The translations under genes and the position numbers were made by a program. Under the pieces are notes generated by a model. That model was not told where the DNA came from and made no database searches. It was given only the letters and a program-made list of their open reading frames with translations. DNA of 64,000 nt from Roseococcus sp. SDR (GTDB lineage: Bacteria > Pseudomonadota > Alphaproteobacteria > Acetobacterales > Acetobacteraceae), in NCBI RefSeq assembly GCF_019083995.1, contig NZ_JAHRCU010000006.1, forward strand, positions 124,001-188,000, written 5' to 3'. How positions within the stretch are numbered: position 1 is the stretch's first letter; the number at the start of each line of letters is the position of its first letter. Of this stretch, positions 46,603 through 55,366 are shown one piece after another.

Positions 46603-47631
46603 TCATCGCATCGGCAGGGGGTACATCAGCCCGCCATTGGTCCAGAGGTTGTTCGGGCCTCGCGGCAATGCCACGGGCGTATTCTCTCCCATCGTGCGCT
46701 CATACAGCTCGCCGTAATTGCCGATGGCGCGCACCACATTGTAGGCCCAGAGCGGATCCAACTTCAATGCCTGGCCCAGCTCCGGCGTCACGCCCAGCAG
46801 GCGGCGCGTGTTGGGGTTGGTGCTGGTGCGGCGCATCTGCTCGGCATTGGCCTGGGTCACGCCCTGTTCCTCGGCTTCCAGCAGCGCGGTGGTGTACCAG
46901 CGCACCAGCTCGAACCAGTCATCATCGCCGCGGCGGACATAGGCACCGTAGGGCTCCTTGCTGAAACGCTCGGGCAGAACGGTCCATTCGCGCGGGTTCT
47001 GCATGGTGGAGCGCACGGCGGCGAGTTGCGAGGCGTCGGAGCCGAAGCTGTCGCAGCGGCCAGCCTGCAGCGCCGCGGCCGCCTGGTCGGTGCGCTCGAA
47101 GACCACGGGGCGGAAGGGCACGTTGATGCTGCGGAAGTAATCCGCCGTCACCTGCTCATTCGTCGTGCCCTGGATGAGGCAGATGGTGGCGCCGTTCATC
47201 TCGCGCACCTGGCGGACGCCCAGGCTGTTGCGCACCAGGAAGCCGTGGCCATCGTAGAAATAGGTGGTCACGTGGCGCAGGCCGAGCGTCGTGTCGCGCA
47301 GCATGGTCTGCGTCGAGGTGCGGAACAGCACGTCGATCTCGCCCGAGCCCAGCGCCGTGAAGCGCGTGGAGGAGGAGAGCGGGACGAAGCGCACCTTGGA
47401 CGCGTCATTGAAGATGGCGACGGCCAGGCCGCGGCAGAGATCCACATCCAGCCCCTGCCAGGTGCCGCGGCTGTCGGGCAACGCGAAGCCAGCCACACCC
47501 GTATGGATGCCGCAGATCAGCGTGCCGCGCGCGCGGATCTGATCCAGCGTCGGGCCGGCCTGGGCTGCCGTTCCCACGAACATCGCACATGCCGCGACCA
47601 GCGCGGCTCGGATGGTCCGATCCCACTTCAT
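46603..47631 (-). CDS. AapJ-like amino-acid ABC substrate-binding protein (copy 1)
   Basis: 342 residues with a signal peptide (MKWDRTIRAALVAACAMFVG...AQA). It belongs to the general L-amino-acid binding family: LDQIRARGTLICGIHTGVAG, DSRGTWQGLDVDLCRGLAVA, and the C-terminal WAYNVVRAIGNYGELYERTMG. It captures polar amino acids in the periplasm. No aapQMP permease or ATPase genes are in the window, and a paralogue lies immediately upstream. GAGGCAGG precedes the start. It is terminated at 46502-46533. Confidence 0.88.
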   Translation of the reverse strand: MKWDRTIRAALVAACAMFVGTAAQAGPTLDQIRARGTLICGIHTGVAGFALPDSRGTWQGLDVDLCRGLAVAIFNDASKVRFVPLSSSTRFTALGSGEIDVLFRTSTQTMLRDTTLGLRHVTTYFYDGHGFLVRNSLGVRQVREMNGATICLIQGTTNEQVTADYFRSINVPFRPVVFERTDQAAAALQAGRCDSFGSDASQLAAVRSTMQNPREWTVLPERFSKEPYGAYVRRGDDDWFELVRWYTTALLEAEEQGVTQANAEQMRRTSTNPNTRRLLGVTPELGQALKLDPLWAYNVVRAIGNYGELYERTMGENTPVALPRGPNNLWTNGGLMYPLPMR

Positions 47632-47736
47632 GCTTTGCCTGCCTCAACCTTGCTTTTCTGAGCAGGATGGTCGGGCGGGACCGCGCCCCGAGTCAACCGA
47701 TCTGTTGTCGGCGTGACCGCATTGTAATTCCCTTTT

Positions 47737-48777
47737 TCAGCGAAAGGGCGGCGCGTCATGCAACCCGCCGCGCGTCCAGAGTTCGTTGCTGCCGCGCGGC
47801 ATGGCGAGCGGCGTATGGGGGCCCAGGTGGCGGGCATAGAGCTCGCCGTAATTGCCGATGGCCTTGATGGCGTTCAGCGCCCAGGCAGGGTCCACGCGCA
47901 GCGCCTGGCCCACCTCGGGCACGGCGCCCAACAGGCGGCGGATATTCGCATCCTGCGTGATACGGCGCATTTCATCCGCATTGGCGGCGGTGATGCCCGC
48001 CTCCTCCGCCTCGAAGAGGGCGAAGGTGAACCAGCGCACCAGTTCGAACCAGCTTTCGTCGCCGCGCCGGATGACGGCGGTGTAGGGCTCCTTCGAGAAG
48101 AGTTGCGGCAGGATGACCCAGGCATTGGGGTCCGGCAGGGAGGAGCGCATGGCGGCGAGGCCCGAGGCATCGAAGCCGAAGGCGTCGCAGCGCCCGGCGG
48201 CGAGTGCCGCGCGCACCTGTTCGTTCTGCTCGAAGAGCACGGGGCGGAAGGTCAGGTTCTGGCTGCGGAAATACTCGGCCGTAATCTGCTCATTCGTCGT
48301 GCCAGGCTGCAGGCAGATGGTGGCACCGGCGAGGCCCCGCACCTCGCTCACATTCGCGTCGCGCCGGACCATGAAGCCGTGCCCGTCATAGAAATAGGGC
48401 TGCACGAAGCGCAGGCCGAGCGTCGTGTCGCGCAGCACGGTCTGCGTGCTGGTGAGGAAGAGCAGGTCCACCTCGCCCGCGCCGAGCGCGGTGAAGCGCG
48501 TGGCGAAGGAGAGCGGCACGAAGCGCAGCTTGGTCGCATCGCCGAAGATGGCCGCCGCCAGCCCACGGCAGAGATCGGCCACCAAGCCGCGATACTCGCC
48601 CCGGCTGTCCACCGTGGTGAAGCCGGGCGTATTGGCGTTCACGCCGCAGGCCAGCGTGCCGCGGGCACGCACCTGCTCCAAGGTATGGGCGGTGGGCGGC
48701 GCCGTCTGGGCCGCGGCGGCGAGCGGGAGCCCGAGCATGGCCCAGAGGGCCAGCAGGGGCGGGGCGATGCGGCGCAT
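47737..48777 (-). CDS. AapJ-like amino-acid ABC substrate-binding protein (copy 2)
   Basis: 346 residues, signal peptide MRRIAPPLLALWAMLGLPLA. It is clearly paralogous to the protein encoded at 46603-47631 along its whole length (shared blocks DSRGxxxGLxxDLCRGLA, STQTxLRDTTLGLR, FYDGHGF, RCDxFGxDAS, AIGNYGELY). The two arose by tandem duplication and have diverged. Binding preference may differ. It has no transporter partner nearby. Confidence 0.88.
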   Translation of the reverse strand: MRRIAPPLLALWAMLGLPLAAAAQTAPPTAHTLEQVRARGTLACGVNANTPGFTTVDSRGEYRGLVADLCRGLAAAIFGDATKLRFVPLSFATRFTALGAGEVDLLFLTSTQTVLRDTTLGLRFVQPYFYDGHGFMVRRDANVSEVRGLAGATICLQPGTTNEQITAEYFRSQNLTFRPVLFEQNEQVRAALAAGRCDAFGFDASGLAAMRSSLPDPNAWVILPQLFSKEPYTAVIRRGDESWFELVRWFTFALFEAEEAGITAANADEMRRITQDANIRRLLGAVPEVGQALRVDPAWALNAIKAIGNYGELYARHLGPHTPLAMPRGSNELWTRGGLHDAPPFR

Positions 48778-48844
48778 GGATCTTCCTCCAACCTTTTGGG
48801 GAAAGGCTGCGCCCGCCCACCATTGCGGTCAAGGAACATTCCGT

Positions 48845-49657
48845 TCAGCGAAATTCCGGATAGCCCAGCGCGGCCGCCTCCGCTTCGTGGCGGATCTGCT
48901 CCGGGTAGTCGGCCACCTCCGGCGGCAGGATCTCCGCCATCATCAGCCCCGCCCGCGCCTCTGCCCAGCGCGCATCGCGCCCGACGCGCAGCAGCGCCGC
49001 CTTCAGCGCGGCCACGATCGGCTCCGGCGTGGTGATGGCGGTCACGAAGGGGATGGCGGGCGTGCTGGGCGTGGGCGCCAGGATGCGCGTTGTCTCCCGC
49101 ACCCAGGGCCGGTGCCGCGCCATGAACGCATAGGTCACATTGTCCACGCAGGTCGCATCCGCCTCGCCCTTGGCCACGCGCTCCACATTGGCGGGGTGGC
49201 TGTGCGTCTCGCGGATGGAGGCGAAGAAAGGGGCGCGGGCACCGATGCGCGCGAGCGCGAGGCGCGGCAGGTTCATCCCCGAATTGGAATGCGGGCTGTT
49301 GAAGACGAAATCCGCCCCCTTGAGGTCCGCCAGCCTCTGGTAGGGCGCATCGGCGCGCACGATGAAGACCGCCGCATGCCGCCCCGGCGCGCAATGCTCC
49401 ACCGCATAGGTCGGCACGCCGAGCAGCCGCGCCTGCCCCCGGAAGATGGTCTGCAACGGATAGCCGCAGACCTGGGTGAAGAGGTTTTCGGCCTCGATCG
49501 CGCCGGGCACGGGCGGGCGGTCGAAGCTCAGCTCCGCCGGCAGATGGGTCATGCCTTCCGCCCCCAGTTCGGCCCGCAGCGCGGCCCAGAAGGCGGTGTT
49601 CTCGGCCCGCATCTCGGGCAGGTTGTACATGGGCAGGCTGGCGCGCCAGGTCGGCAT
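48845..49657 (-). CDS. PhnD-like phosphonate/phosphate-type binding protein without signal peptide
   Basis: 270 residues of the PhnD-like periplasmic-binding fold: LFTQVCGYPLQTIFRGQARL, RLADLKGADFVFNSPHSNSG, and EADATCVDNVTYAFMARHRP. The N-terminus MPTWRASLPMYNLPEMRAEN has no signal peptide, and no upstream extension supplies one. It may act in the cytoplasm as an enzyme-like or sensory protein, or the start is mis-set. No phn genes adjoin it. It is divergent from glcD. Confidence 0.8.
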   Translation of the reverse strand: MPTWRASLPMYNLPEMRAENTAFWAALRAELGAEGMTHLPAELSFDRPPVPGAIEAENLFTQVCGYPLQTIFRGQARLLGVPTYAVEHCAPGRHAAVFIVRADAPYQRLADLKGADFVFNSPHSNSGMNLPRLALARIGARAPFFASIRETHSHPANVERVAKGEADATCVDNVTYAFMARHRPWVRETTRILAPTPSTPAIPFVTAITTPEPIVAALKAALLRVGRDARWAEARAGLMMAEILPPEVADYPEQIRHEAEAAALGYPEFR

Positions 49658-49763
49658 GCGGGGCTCCGGGCGAGAGGGCTGGAAAGCATGCGGGCCGGAC
49701 CGCTTGCGGGAAAGCCCCCCCGACGACATGTTGCAGGCCGGATTCACCCGCGGACCGCGCCCC

Positions 49764-51203
49764 ATGATCAGCCTTCCTGCCCCCAAGCCCGAGATCCTCG
49801 CGCGGCGCGAGACGATCCTGGCCGACCTCCGCCGCCTGCTCCCCGCCGATGCGGTGATCGGCGAGGAGATCCGCATGAAGCCCTATGAGACGGATGGGCT
49901 CGCCGCCTATCGCCAGATGCCGCTCGCCGTGACCCTGCCGCGCACGACGGAGGAGGTGGCGCAGGTGCTGCGCTATTGCCACGCGAACGGCATCCGCGTG
50001 GTGCCGCGCGGCGCGGGCACATCGCTCGCCGGCGGCGCGCTGCCGCTGGCGGACGCCGTGGTGGTGGGGCTGATGCGGATGAACCGCATCAAGGAGATCA
50101 ACCTGGACGACCGCTACGCGGTGGTCGAAGCCGGCGTGACCAATATCGGCATCACCAAGGCGGTGGAGGGCGATGGCTTCTTCTACGCGCCCGACCCCTC
50201 GAGCCAGCTCGCCTGCATGATCGGCGGCAATGTGATGATGAACAGCGGCGGCGCGCATTGCCTGAAATACGGCGTGACCGCGAACAACCTGCTGGGCGTC
50301 ACCTTCGTCACCATCGAGGGCGAGGTGCTGGAGATCGGCGGCAACCACCTGGATGCGGCCGGCTATGACTGGCTCGGCCTCATCACCGGCAGCGAGGGGC
50401 AGCTCGGCATGGTCACCGACGTGACCGTGCGCATCCTGCGCGGCCCGGAGGGCGCCCGCGCCATGCTGGCCGCCTTCGATTCCGTCGAGGTCGCCGGCGC
50501 CGCGGTGGATGCCATCATCGGCTCGGGCATCATCCCGGTCGCGCTCGAATTCATGGACAAGCCCTGCATCCATGCCTGCGAGGCCTTCGCCCATGCCGGC
50601 TATCCGCTGGATGCCGAGGCCATGCTCATCATCGAGGTCGAGGGCAGCAATGCCGAGCAGGACATGCTGTTGGGCAAGATCCGCGACATCTGCGCCCGCT
50701 TCAACCCGATCAGCATGAAGCTCGCCGAAAGCGCCGAGCAGTCGCTCGCCATCTGGAAGGGCCGCAAGGGCGCCTTCGGGGCGGTGGGCCGCATCAGCCC
50801 CGATTATCTCTGCATGGACGGCACCATCCCGACGGGCGAGCTGCCGCACGTGCTCAAGCGCATCGGCGAGATGAGCACGCAATACGGGCTGGGCGTCGCC
50901 AACGTCTTCCACGCGGGCGACGGCAACCTGCACCCGCTCATCATGTTCGACGCGAATGACCCGGTGAGCTTCCGCAAGGCCGAGGAATTCGGCGCCGACA
51001 TCCTCAAGCTCTGCGTCGAGGTGGGCGGCTGCCTGACCGGCGAGCATGGCGTGGGCGTGGAAAAGCGCGACCTGATGACCGCGCAATTCACGACGCGCGA
51101 GCTGGACCTGCAGCGCGCCATCAAGACCGCCTTCGACGCCGACTGGCTGCTGAACACGGCCAAGGTCTTCCCTCTGGCCGACAACCCGAAGCTCGCGGCA
51201 TGA
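49764..51203 (+). CDS. glcD: Glycolate oxidase FAD-linked subunit
   Basis: 479 residues of the FAD-linked oxidase (VAO/PCMH) family. The FAD motif is VVPRGAGTSLAGGALPLADAV (as VVPRGAGTSLAGGALP), and SQLACMIGGNVMMNSGGAH and the C-terminal VFHAGDGNLHP and GGCLTGEHGVGVEKR are conserved. It oxidises glycolate (or D-lactate) to the keto acid. ATG 49764 gives MISLPAPKPEIL. The stop overlaps glcE by 4 bp. Confidence 0.94.
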   Translation: MISLPAPKPEILARRETILADLRRLLPADAVIGEEIRMKPYETDGLAAYRQMPLAVTLPRTTEEVAQVLRYCHANGIRVVPRGAGTSLAGGALPLADAVVVGLMRMNRIKEINLDDRYAVVEAGVTNIGITKAVEGDGFFYAPDPSSQLACMIGGNVMMNSGGAHCLKYGVTANNLLGVTFVTIEGEVLEIGGNHLDAAGYDWLGLITGSEGQLGMVTDVTVRILRGPEGARAMLAAFDSVEVAGAAVDAIIGSGIIPVALEFMDKPCIHACEAFAHAGYPLDAEAMLIIEVEGSNAEQDMLLGKIRDICARFNPISMKLAESAEQSLAIWKGRKGAFGAVGRISPDYLCMDGTIPTGELPHVLKRIGEMSTQYGLGVANVFHAGDGNLHPLIMFDANDPVSFRKAEEFGADILKLCVEVGGCLTGEHGVGVEKRDLMTAQFTTRELDLQRAIKTAFDADWLLNTAKVFPLADNPKLAA

Positions 51204-52387
51204 GCCTCCTGCTGCCCGAAACGGAAGAAGCGCTGGCCGCCGAGATCGCCCGCGCCCATGCGGCGCGCGAGCCGCTCGGCATCGAAGGCCGCGGCACCAA
51301 GCGCGCCATGCTGCGGCCGGTGCAGGCCGCGCGCACCCTCTCCACCCGCAACCTCACCGGCATCACGCTCTACCGCCCGACGGAGCTGATGATCCGCGCC
51401 CGCGCCGGCACGCCCATCCCCGAGATCGAGGCCGCGCTCGCCGAGAACAACCAGCAGATCATCGCGGAGCCGCCTGACCTCTCCGCCATGTTCGGCGCGA
51501 GCGAGGCCGCGACCTTGGGCGGCGTCGTCTCCACCAATCTCTCGGGGCCGCGCCGCATCATGTGGGGCGCGATGCGCGACCATGTGCTGGGCATCCGCGC
51601 CGTGACCGGCGAGGGCGAGGTCTTCCGCTCCGGCGGGCGCGTGCTGAAGAACGTGACCGGCCTCGATCTCTGCAAGCTGCTCACCGGCGCGCATGGCACG
51701 CTGGGCGTGCTGACCGAGGTGACGCTGAAGGTCCTGCCCCGCGCCGAGGCCACCGGCACGCTCGCCATCCGCGTGCCGGACGCGGCGCGCGGCGTGGCGG
51801 CGCTGAGTGCGGCGCTCGGCTCGCCCTATGGCGTGAGCGGCGCGGCCCTGCTGATGGACGGCCACGCGCCCATGGGCCTCACCGGGACCGTCGCCCTGGC
51901 CCGCATCGAGGATTTCCGCGAGAGCGTGACCTACCGCATGGGCAAGCTGCGCGAGGAGTTGGCCGAACTGGGCGAGGCCACGCTGCTCGACACCGCGGCC
52001 TCCCACAGCCTCTGGCGCGCGGTGCGCGATGCCGAACCGCTGGGGGCCACGCCCGATGAGGCGATCTGGCGCATCTCCGTCGCCCCCTCCGCCGCGCCGC
52101 GCGCCGTCATCGCGCTGCGTGCCGCCTTCGACGCCAAGCTGCTTCTCGATTGGGGCGGCGGGCTGATCTGGGTGGCGGGCCCCGCCACTGAACACGCGCA
52201 TGGCGCGGTGATGCAGGCCGCGGCCGGCGGGCGCGGCAGCTTCACCCTGTTCCGTGCCCCCGCTTCCCTGGCCGCCACCGTGCCCGTCCTGCCGGAGGAG
52301 CCGCCGCCGCTCGCCGCGATCGCGCGGCGCGTGAAGGCGACGCTGGACCCGCATGGGCTGCTCAATCCGGGCCGAATGCGCGCCTGA
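51200..52387 (+). CDS. glcE: Glycolate oxidase subunit GlcE
   Basis: 395 residues, the second FAD-binding subunit. Motifs include GIEGRGTKRAMLRP for FAD, TLGGVVSTNLSGPRRIMWGA, GRVLKNVTGLDLCKLLTGAHG and the C-terminal LDPHGLLNPGRM. It works with GlcD and an iron-sulfur subunit GlcF. GlcF is not encoded next: after 63 bp a small membrane protein follows. Confidence 0.93.
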   Translation: MSLLLPETEEALAAEIARAHAAREPLGIEGRGTKRAMLRPVQAARTLSTRNLTGITLYRPTELMIRARAGTPIPEIEAALAENNQQIIAEPPDLSAMFGASEAATLGGVVSTNLSGPRRIMWGAMRDHVLGIRAVTGEGEVFRSGGRVLKNVTGLDLCKLLTGAHGTLGVLTEVTLKVLPRAEATGTLAIRVPDAARGVAALSAALGSPYGVSGAALLMDGHAPMGLTGTVALARIEDFRESVTYRMGKLREELAELGEATLLDTAASHSLWRAVRDAEPLGATPDEAIWRISVAPSAAPRAVIALRAAFDAKLLLDWGGGLIWVAGPATEHAHGAVMQAAAGGRGSFTLFRAPASLAATVPVLPEEPPPLAAIARRVKATLDPHGLLNPGRMRA

Positions 52388-52450
52388 CGCTCTTGCCAAG
52401 AGCGTCCCGGTGTGGTGACGGACATCCGACCTCACCACTCGGAGATAAGC

Positions 52451-52852
52451 GTGACGATCTGGATCCCCGTCGGCCTCCTGGGCGCCTCCCTCGTCCTGGC
52501 CGAGACGCGCAAGCTCACCGGCCGGCAGGGCGGCTGGATGGGCATCGCCCTGCCGCTGGTCTTCGCCGGCTCCGCCCTCTGGCTGCTCGGCCATCTTTTC
52601 CTGACGGTGGACATGCTGGCCGCGGCCGAGAGCGCGCGCGACGGGCTGATCGCCTTCAATGCCGAGCATGCCAGCCTGATCACCGTGATCCTGGCGGTGC
52701 TGGGCTTCGGCCTCGGCTTCTCCGGCGGGGGTCGGGCGGCGGGTCAGATCGCGCTGGCGGATCCCGATGGGCCCATGCCCAACATCTTCCTGCCCGTGCT
52801 GACCGCGCTGGTCGGCTTCGCGCTGGTGATGACGGCCTATTTCCGGATCTGA
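52451..52852 (+). CDS. Small membrane protein downstream of glcDE
   Basis: 133 residues with four hydrophobic helices (about 2-14, 29-48, 73-90, 107-130), starting at GTG 52451 with GGAG six bases upstream; an earlier GTG at 52412 is less likely. It reads TIWIPVGLLGASLVLAETRK at the N-terminus. Family not recognised. Being directly after glcE it might serve membrane attachment or electron transfer of the glycolate oxidase, which lacks GlcF here; that is speculation. Confidence 0.6.
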   Translation: MTIWIPVGLLGASLVLAETRKLTGRQGGWMGIALPLVFAGSALWLLGHLFLTVDMLAAAESARDGLIAFNAEHASLITVILAVLGFGLGFSGGGRAAGQIALADPDGPMPNIFLPVLTALVGFALVMTAYFRI

Positions 52853-52858
52853 GCCGCG

Positions 52859-53791
52859 TCAGGGTGCGGCGAGAAACTCTCGCAGCACCCGCGCCACCTC
52901 GGCGGGGGTTTCCTCCATCGGCACATGGCCGATGCCGGGCAGCACCACCAGCCGGGCATCGGGCAGCGCGCGCAGATAATCCTGCGCGTTCGTCACCGGC
53001 ACCATCGCATCCCGGTCCCCCCAGAGCAGCAGAACCGGCACCGGGATGCGCGCCAGCAGCGGCTCAGGCGGCCGCAGCACATGCTGGCCCATCCGGTCCA
53101 GGATCGCCTGGCGCACGCCTGGCGCCAGCATCATGTCGCGGTAGCGCTCGAAGAGCGCCTCCGTCATCACAGCCGGGTCGCCATAGGCCGGCCGCAGCGA
53201 GCCGCGCAGCATCCCCTCGGGCAAGGTATAGGGCAGCACGCGCATCAGCGCCGACACGCGCGGCGGCTGGTCATAGGCGATGCCGGGGCTGGCGAAGCCA
53301 TCCGGCGCCATCAGCACCAGCCGCGTGACGCGGTCAGGATGCGCGGCCGCGAAGCTCCAGGCGATGCGCCCGCCCATGGAGGAGCCCACCAGCGCCGCCC
53401 GCTCCAGCCCCAGCCGCGCCATCAAGGCCAGGATCACCGCATGGCTGCGCGCATCGCTGTAATCGCCCGTCGCATCCGGCCCGGTCAGGCCGAAGCCGGG
53501 CAGGTCGAGCCGGATCACGCGGAAGTCGCGCTCCAGCCCACCCGCCACCTCCTCCCAGGTGTGCAGCGAGGAACCGAAGCCGTGCAGGAAGAGCACCGAT
53601 GGCGCCGCGCGCGGCCCGGTGTCGCGGATATGCAGCCGGACGCCGTTCAGCTCCAGGAATTGGGAGGGAGCCGCGGCGTAGCGCGCCTCGAGCTCGGCAC
53701 GCGGCTTGTCCGGCGTGTAGAGCCACCAGACGGCGAAGATGAGCAGCAGCGGCAGCGCCGCAAGCACATAGACCATCACGCGGCGGAACAT
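52859..53791 (-). CDS. Membrane-anchored alpha/beta hydrolase
   Basis: 310 residues. An N-terminal anchor (VMVYVLAALPLLLIFAVWWL) is followed by an alpha/beta hydrolase: oxyanion motif FLHGFGSSLHTW, nucleophile Ser138 in GSSMGG, acid in LWGDRDAMVP and His in GIGHVPMEE. Possibly an esterase or C-C bond hydrolase facing the periplasm. It starts 7 bp after the SnoaL-like gene, as the last gene of a three-gene reverse operon. Confidence 0.88.
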   Translation of the reverse strand: MFRRVMVYVLAALPLLLIFAVWWLYTPDKPRAELEARYAAAPSQFLELNGVRLHIRDTGPRAAPSVLFLHGFGSSLHTWEEVAGGLERDFRVIRLDLPGFGLTGPDATGDYSDARSHAVILALMARLGLERAALVGSSMGGRIAWSFAAAHPDRVTRLVLMAPDGFASPGIAYDQPPRVSALMRVLPYTLPEGMLRGSLRPAYGDPAVMTEALFERYRDMMLAPGVRQAILDRMGQHVLRPPEPLLARIPVPVLLLWGDRDAMVPVTNAQDYLRALPDARLVVLPGIGHVPMEETPAEVARVLREFLAAP

Positions 53792-53798
53792 GGGGCGC

Positions 53799-54197
53799 TC
53801 AGCCGCCCACCTGCCGCAGCCAGTCCTGCAGGTTGTAGTAGTTCGTCACCCGCGCAATGCGCCCGCCCTGGATCTCGAAGAAGGCGCCCACAGGCAGGAC
53901 GTAACCCTGCCCCCGCGCCGGCGGCAGCCCCTCATCCGCCACGAGGTAGGTGCCATGGATCACGAATTCGGCCGCCCCGCGCGTGCCGTCGGGGCTGACC
54001 ATCACGACAAGGTCTTCCACCCGCTCGCGATAGCAGCGCTCCATGCGCGCGAGGAAGGCGGCGAAGGCCGCGCGGCCCACTTCCCGCCCGCCCTGGTTCA
54101 CGTCATGCGCCACATCCTCGGTGAGGCAGGCCAGCATGCCCTCCCAGTCACCGGCATTGAAGGCGGCGTAGTAGCGCCGCAGCAGATCGGCGCTCAC
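53799..54197 (-). CDS. SnoaL/ketosteroid isomerase-like protein
   Basis: 132 residues of the NTF2-like fold: LLRRYYAAFNAGDWEGMLAC, LTEDVAHDVNQGG, and GAFFEIQGGRIARVTNYYN are typical of SnoaL/ketosteroid isomerase-related proteins. GTG start at 54197 overlaps the racemase stop (GTGA). Reaction unknown; it may isomerise or hydrate the product of the neighbouring racemase. Confidence 0.8.
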   Translation of the reverse strand: MSADLLRRYYAAFNAGDWEGMLACLTEDVAHDVNQGGREVGRAAFAAFLARMERCYRERVEDLVVMVSPDGTRGAAEFVIHGTYLVADEGLPPARGQGYVLPVGAFFEIQGGRIARVTNYYNLQDWLRQVGG

Positions 54198-54865
54198 GCG
54201 GACAGCAGCGCCGGCATGCGCGCACCCACCACGGCGAGCATCGCGGCGGCCGCCCCCGCTTGGCAGGGCTCCACCACCGGCAGGCCGCTCGCTTCCATGG
54301 TCACGCCGACATGGCCCGCCATGCCGGCGCAGCCCAGCACGATCACCTCCGCGCCCTGGTCCGCCAGCTGCCGCGCCGCCTGGGCGATGCGCGCCTGCGG
54401 CGCCACAGGGTCGGTCAGCACATGCATGGGCAGGTTCAGCGGAATCCAGCCGGCCATGTTGCCCTCCACGCCCATGGATTGCAGGGCGCGGCGCTGGCGC
54501 GGCAGCGACTTTTCCGTGAAGCCGATGATGCCGAAGCGCTCCGCCCGCGTCAGCGCCGCCGCCACCGCCGAGCGGAACATGCCCACCACCGGCTTGTCCG
54601 TGACGCCCCGCGCCGCCTCCAGCCCCGGATCGCTGACGCAACCGATGACATAGGCCTCGGCCGGCTCCGCCTCGATCCGGCAACACAGCGGCTCGGCCAC
54701 GCCGAACCAGTCCCGCCAGGTGACGATGGCGGGCGGCCCCTCGTCCAGCTGCGTCACCTCGATCCGCGGCAGGCCCGGCCCGGCGAAGGGCGCCACCGCC
54801 TCGCGGATGCCCGCCGTGCAGGCCTGGCTGGAGTTGGGATTGATGATCAGGATTCTGCCATGCAT
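54194..54865 (-). CDS. Asp/Glu/hydantoin racemase family protein
   Basis: 223 residues. Both catalytic cysteines of the two-base racemase mechanism are present: Cys76 in VIGCVSDPGLEA and Cys179 in VLGCAGMAG. The N-terminus RILIINPNSSQACTAGI is typical of hydantoin racemases. It probably racemises a hydantoin or amino-acid-like substrate; no hydantoinase gene is near. The ATG at 54865 gives MHGRILIINPN. First gene of the operon. Confidence 0.87.
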   Translation of the reverse strand: MHGRILIINPNSSQACTAGIREAVAPFAGPGLPRIEVTQLDEGPPAIVTWRDWFGVAEPLCCRIEAEPAEAYVIGCVSDPGLEAARGVTDKPVVGMFRSAVAAALTRAERFGIIGFTEKSLPRQRRALQSMGVEGNMAGWIPLNLPMHVLTDPVAPQARIAQAARQLADQGAEVIVLGCAGMAGHVGVTMEASGLPVVEPCQAGAAAAMLAVVGARMPALLSA

Positions 54866-54934
54866 GCGACCAGCATGGCAGGAACCGGTTTTTCTTGCCA
54901 CACTGCCCGCGAACCTTCATTTGTGCGGTGCACC

Positions 54935-55360
54935 ATGCCCGAAGCAGCCCCCCCCACCCTCTGGCAACCGGACCGCCCGGCCCCCGAAGCGGCCGCGGCC
55001 CTGCCGCCGCTGCGCGTCTCGCTCTGGCGCGGCGCCCGGAACCGCTGCCCGGTCTGCGGCGAGGGGCATGTCTTCCAGGGCTATCTGCGTGTCGCCAAGG
55101 AGTGCGAGGTCTGCCACGCGCCGCTCGGCAAGCTGCGCGCCGATGACGCGCCGCCCTATTTCACCATCTTTCTGGTCGGCCACCTCCTGATCCCGCCCGT
55201 GCTCTGGATCGAGAAGGCCTATGCGCCGGAGATGTGGATCCAGATGGCCGTCTGGATTCCGACCTTCGCCATCGCCACCACCCTGCTGCTGCGCCCCGTG
55301 AAGGGCGCCACCGTGGGCCTGATGAGCCGCTTCGGCTTCGGCAACGACACCACCGGCTGA
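54935..55360 (+). CDS. DUF983-family membrane protein
   Basis: 141 residues. Two C-x-x-C pairs (CPVCG and CEVCH) form a likely zinc ribbon before two membrane helices (about 80-98 and 104-125). The pattern NRCPVCGEGHVF...C..C matches DUF983, an uncharacterised family often found near cytochrome oxidase or phosphatase genes in alphaproteobacteria. The UPF0262 gene starts 6 bp after its stop, so they are co-transcribed. Confidence 0.85.
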   Translation: MPEAAPPTLWQPDRPAPEAAAALPPLRVSLWRGARNRCPVCGEGHVFQGYLRVAKECEVCHAPLGKLRADDAPPYFTIFLVGHLLIPPVLWIEKAYAPEMWIQMAVWIPTFAIATTLLLRPVKGATVGLMSRFGFGNDTTG

Positions 55361-55366
55361 CCCCCT

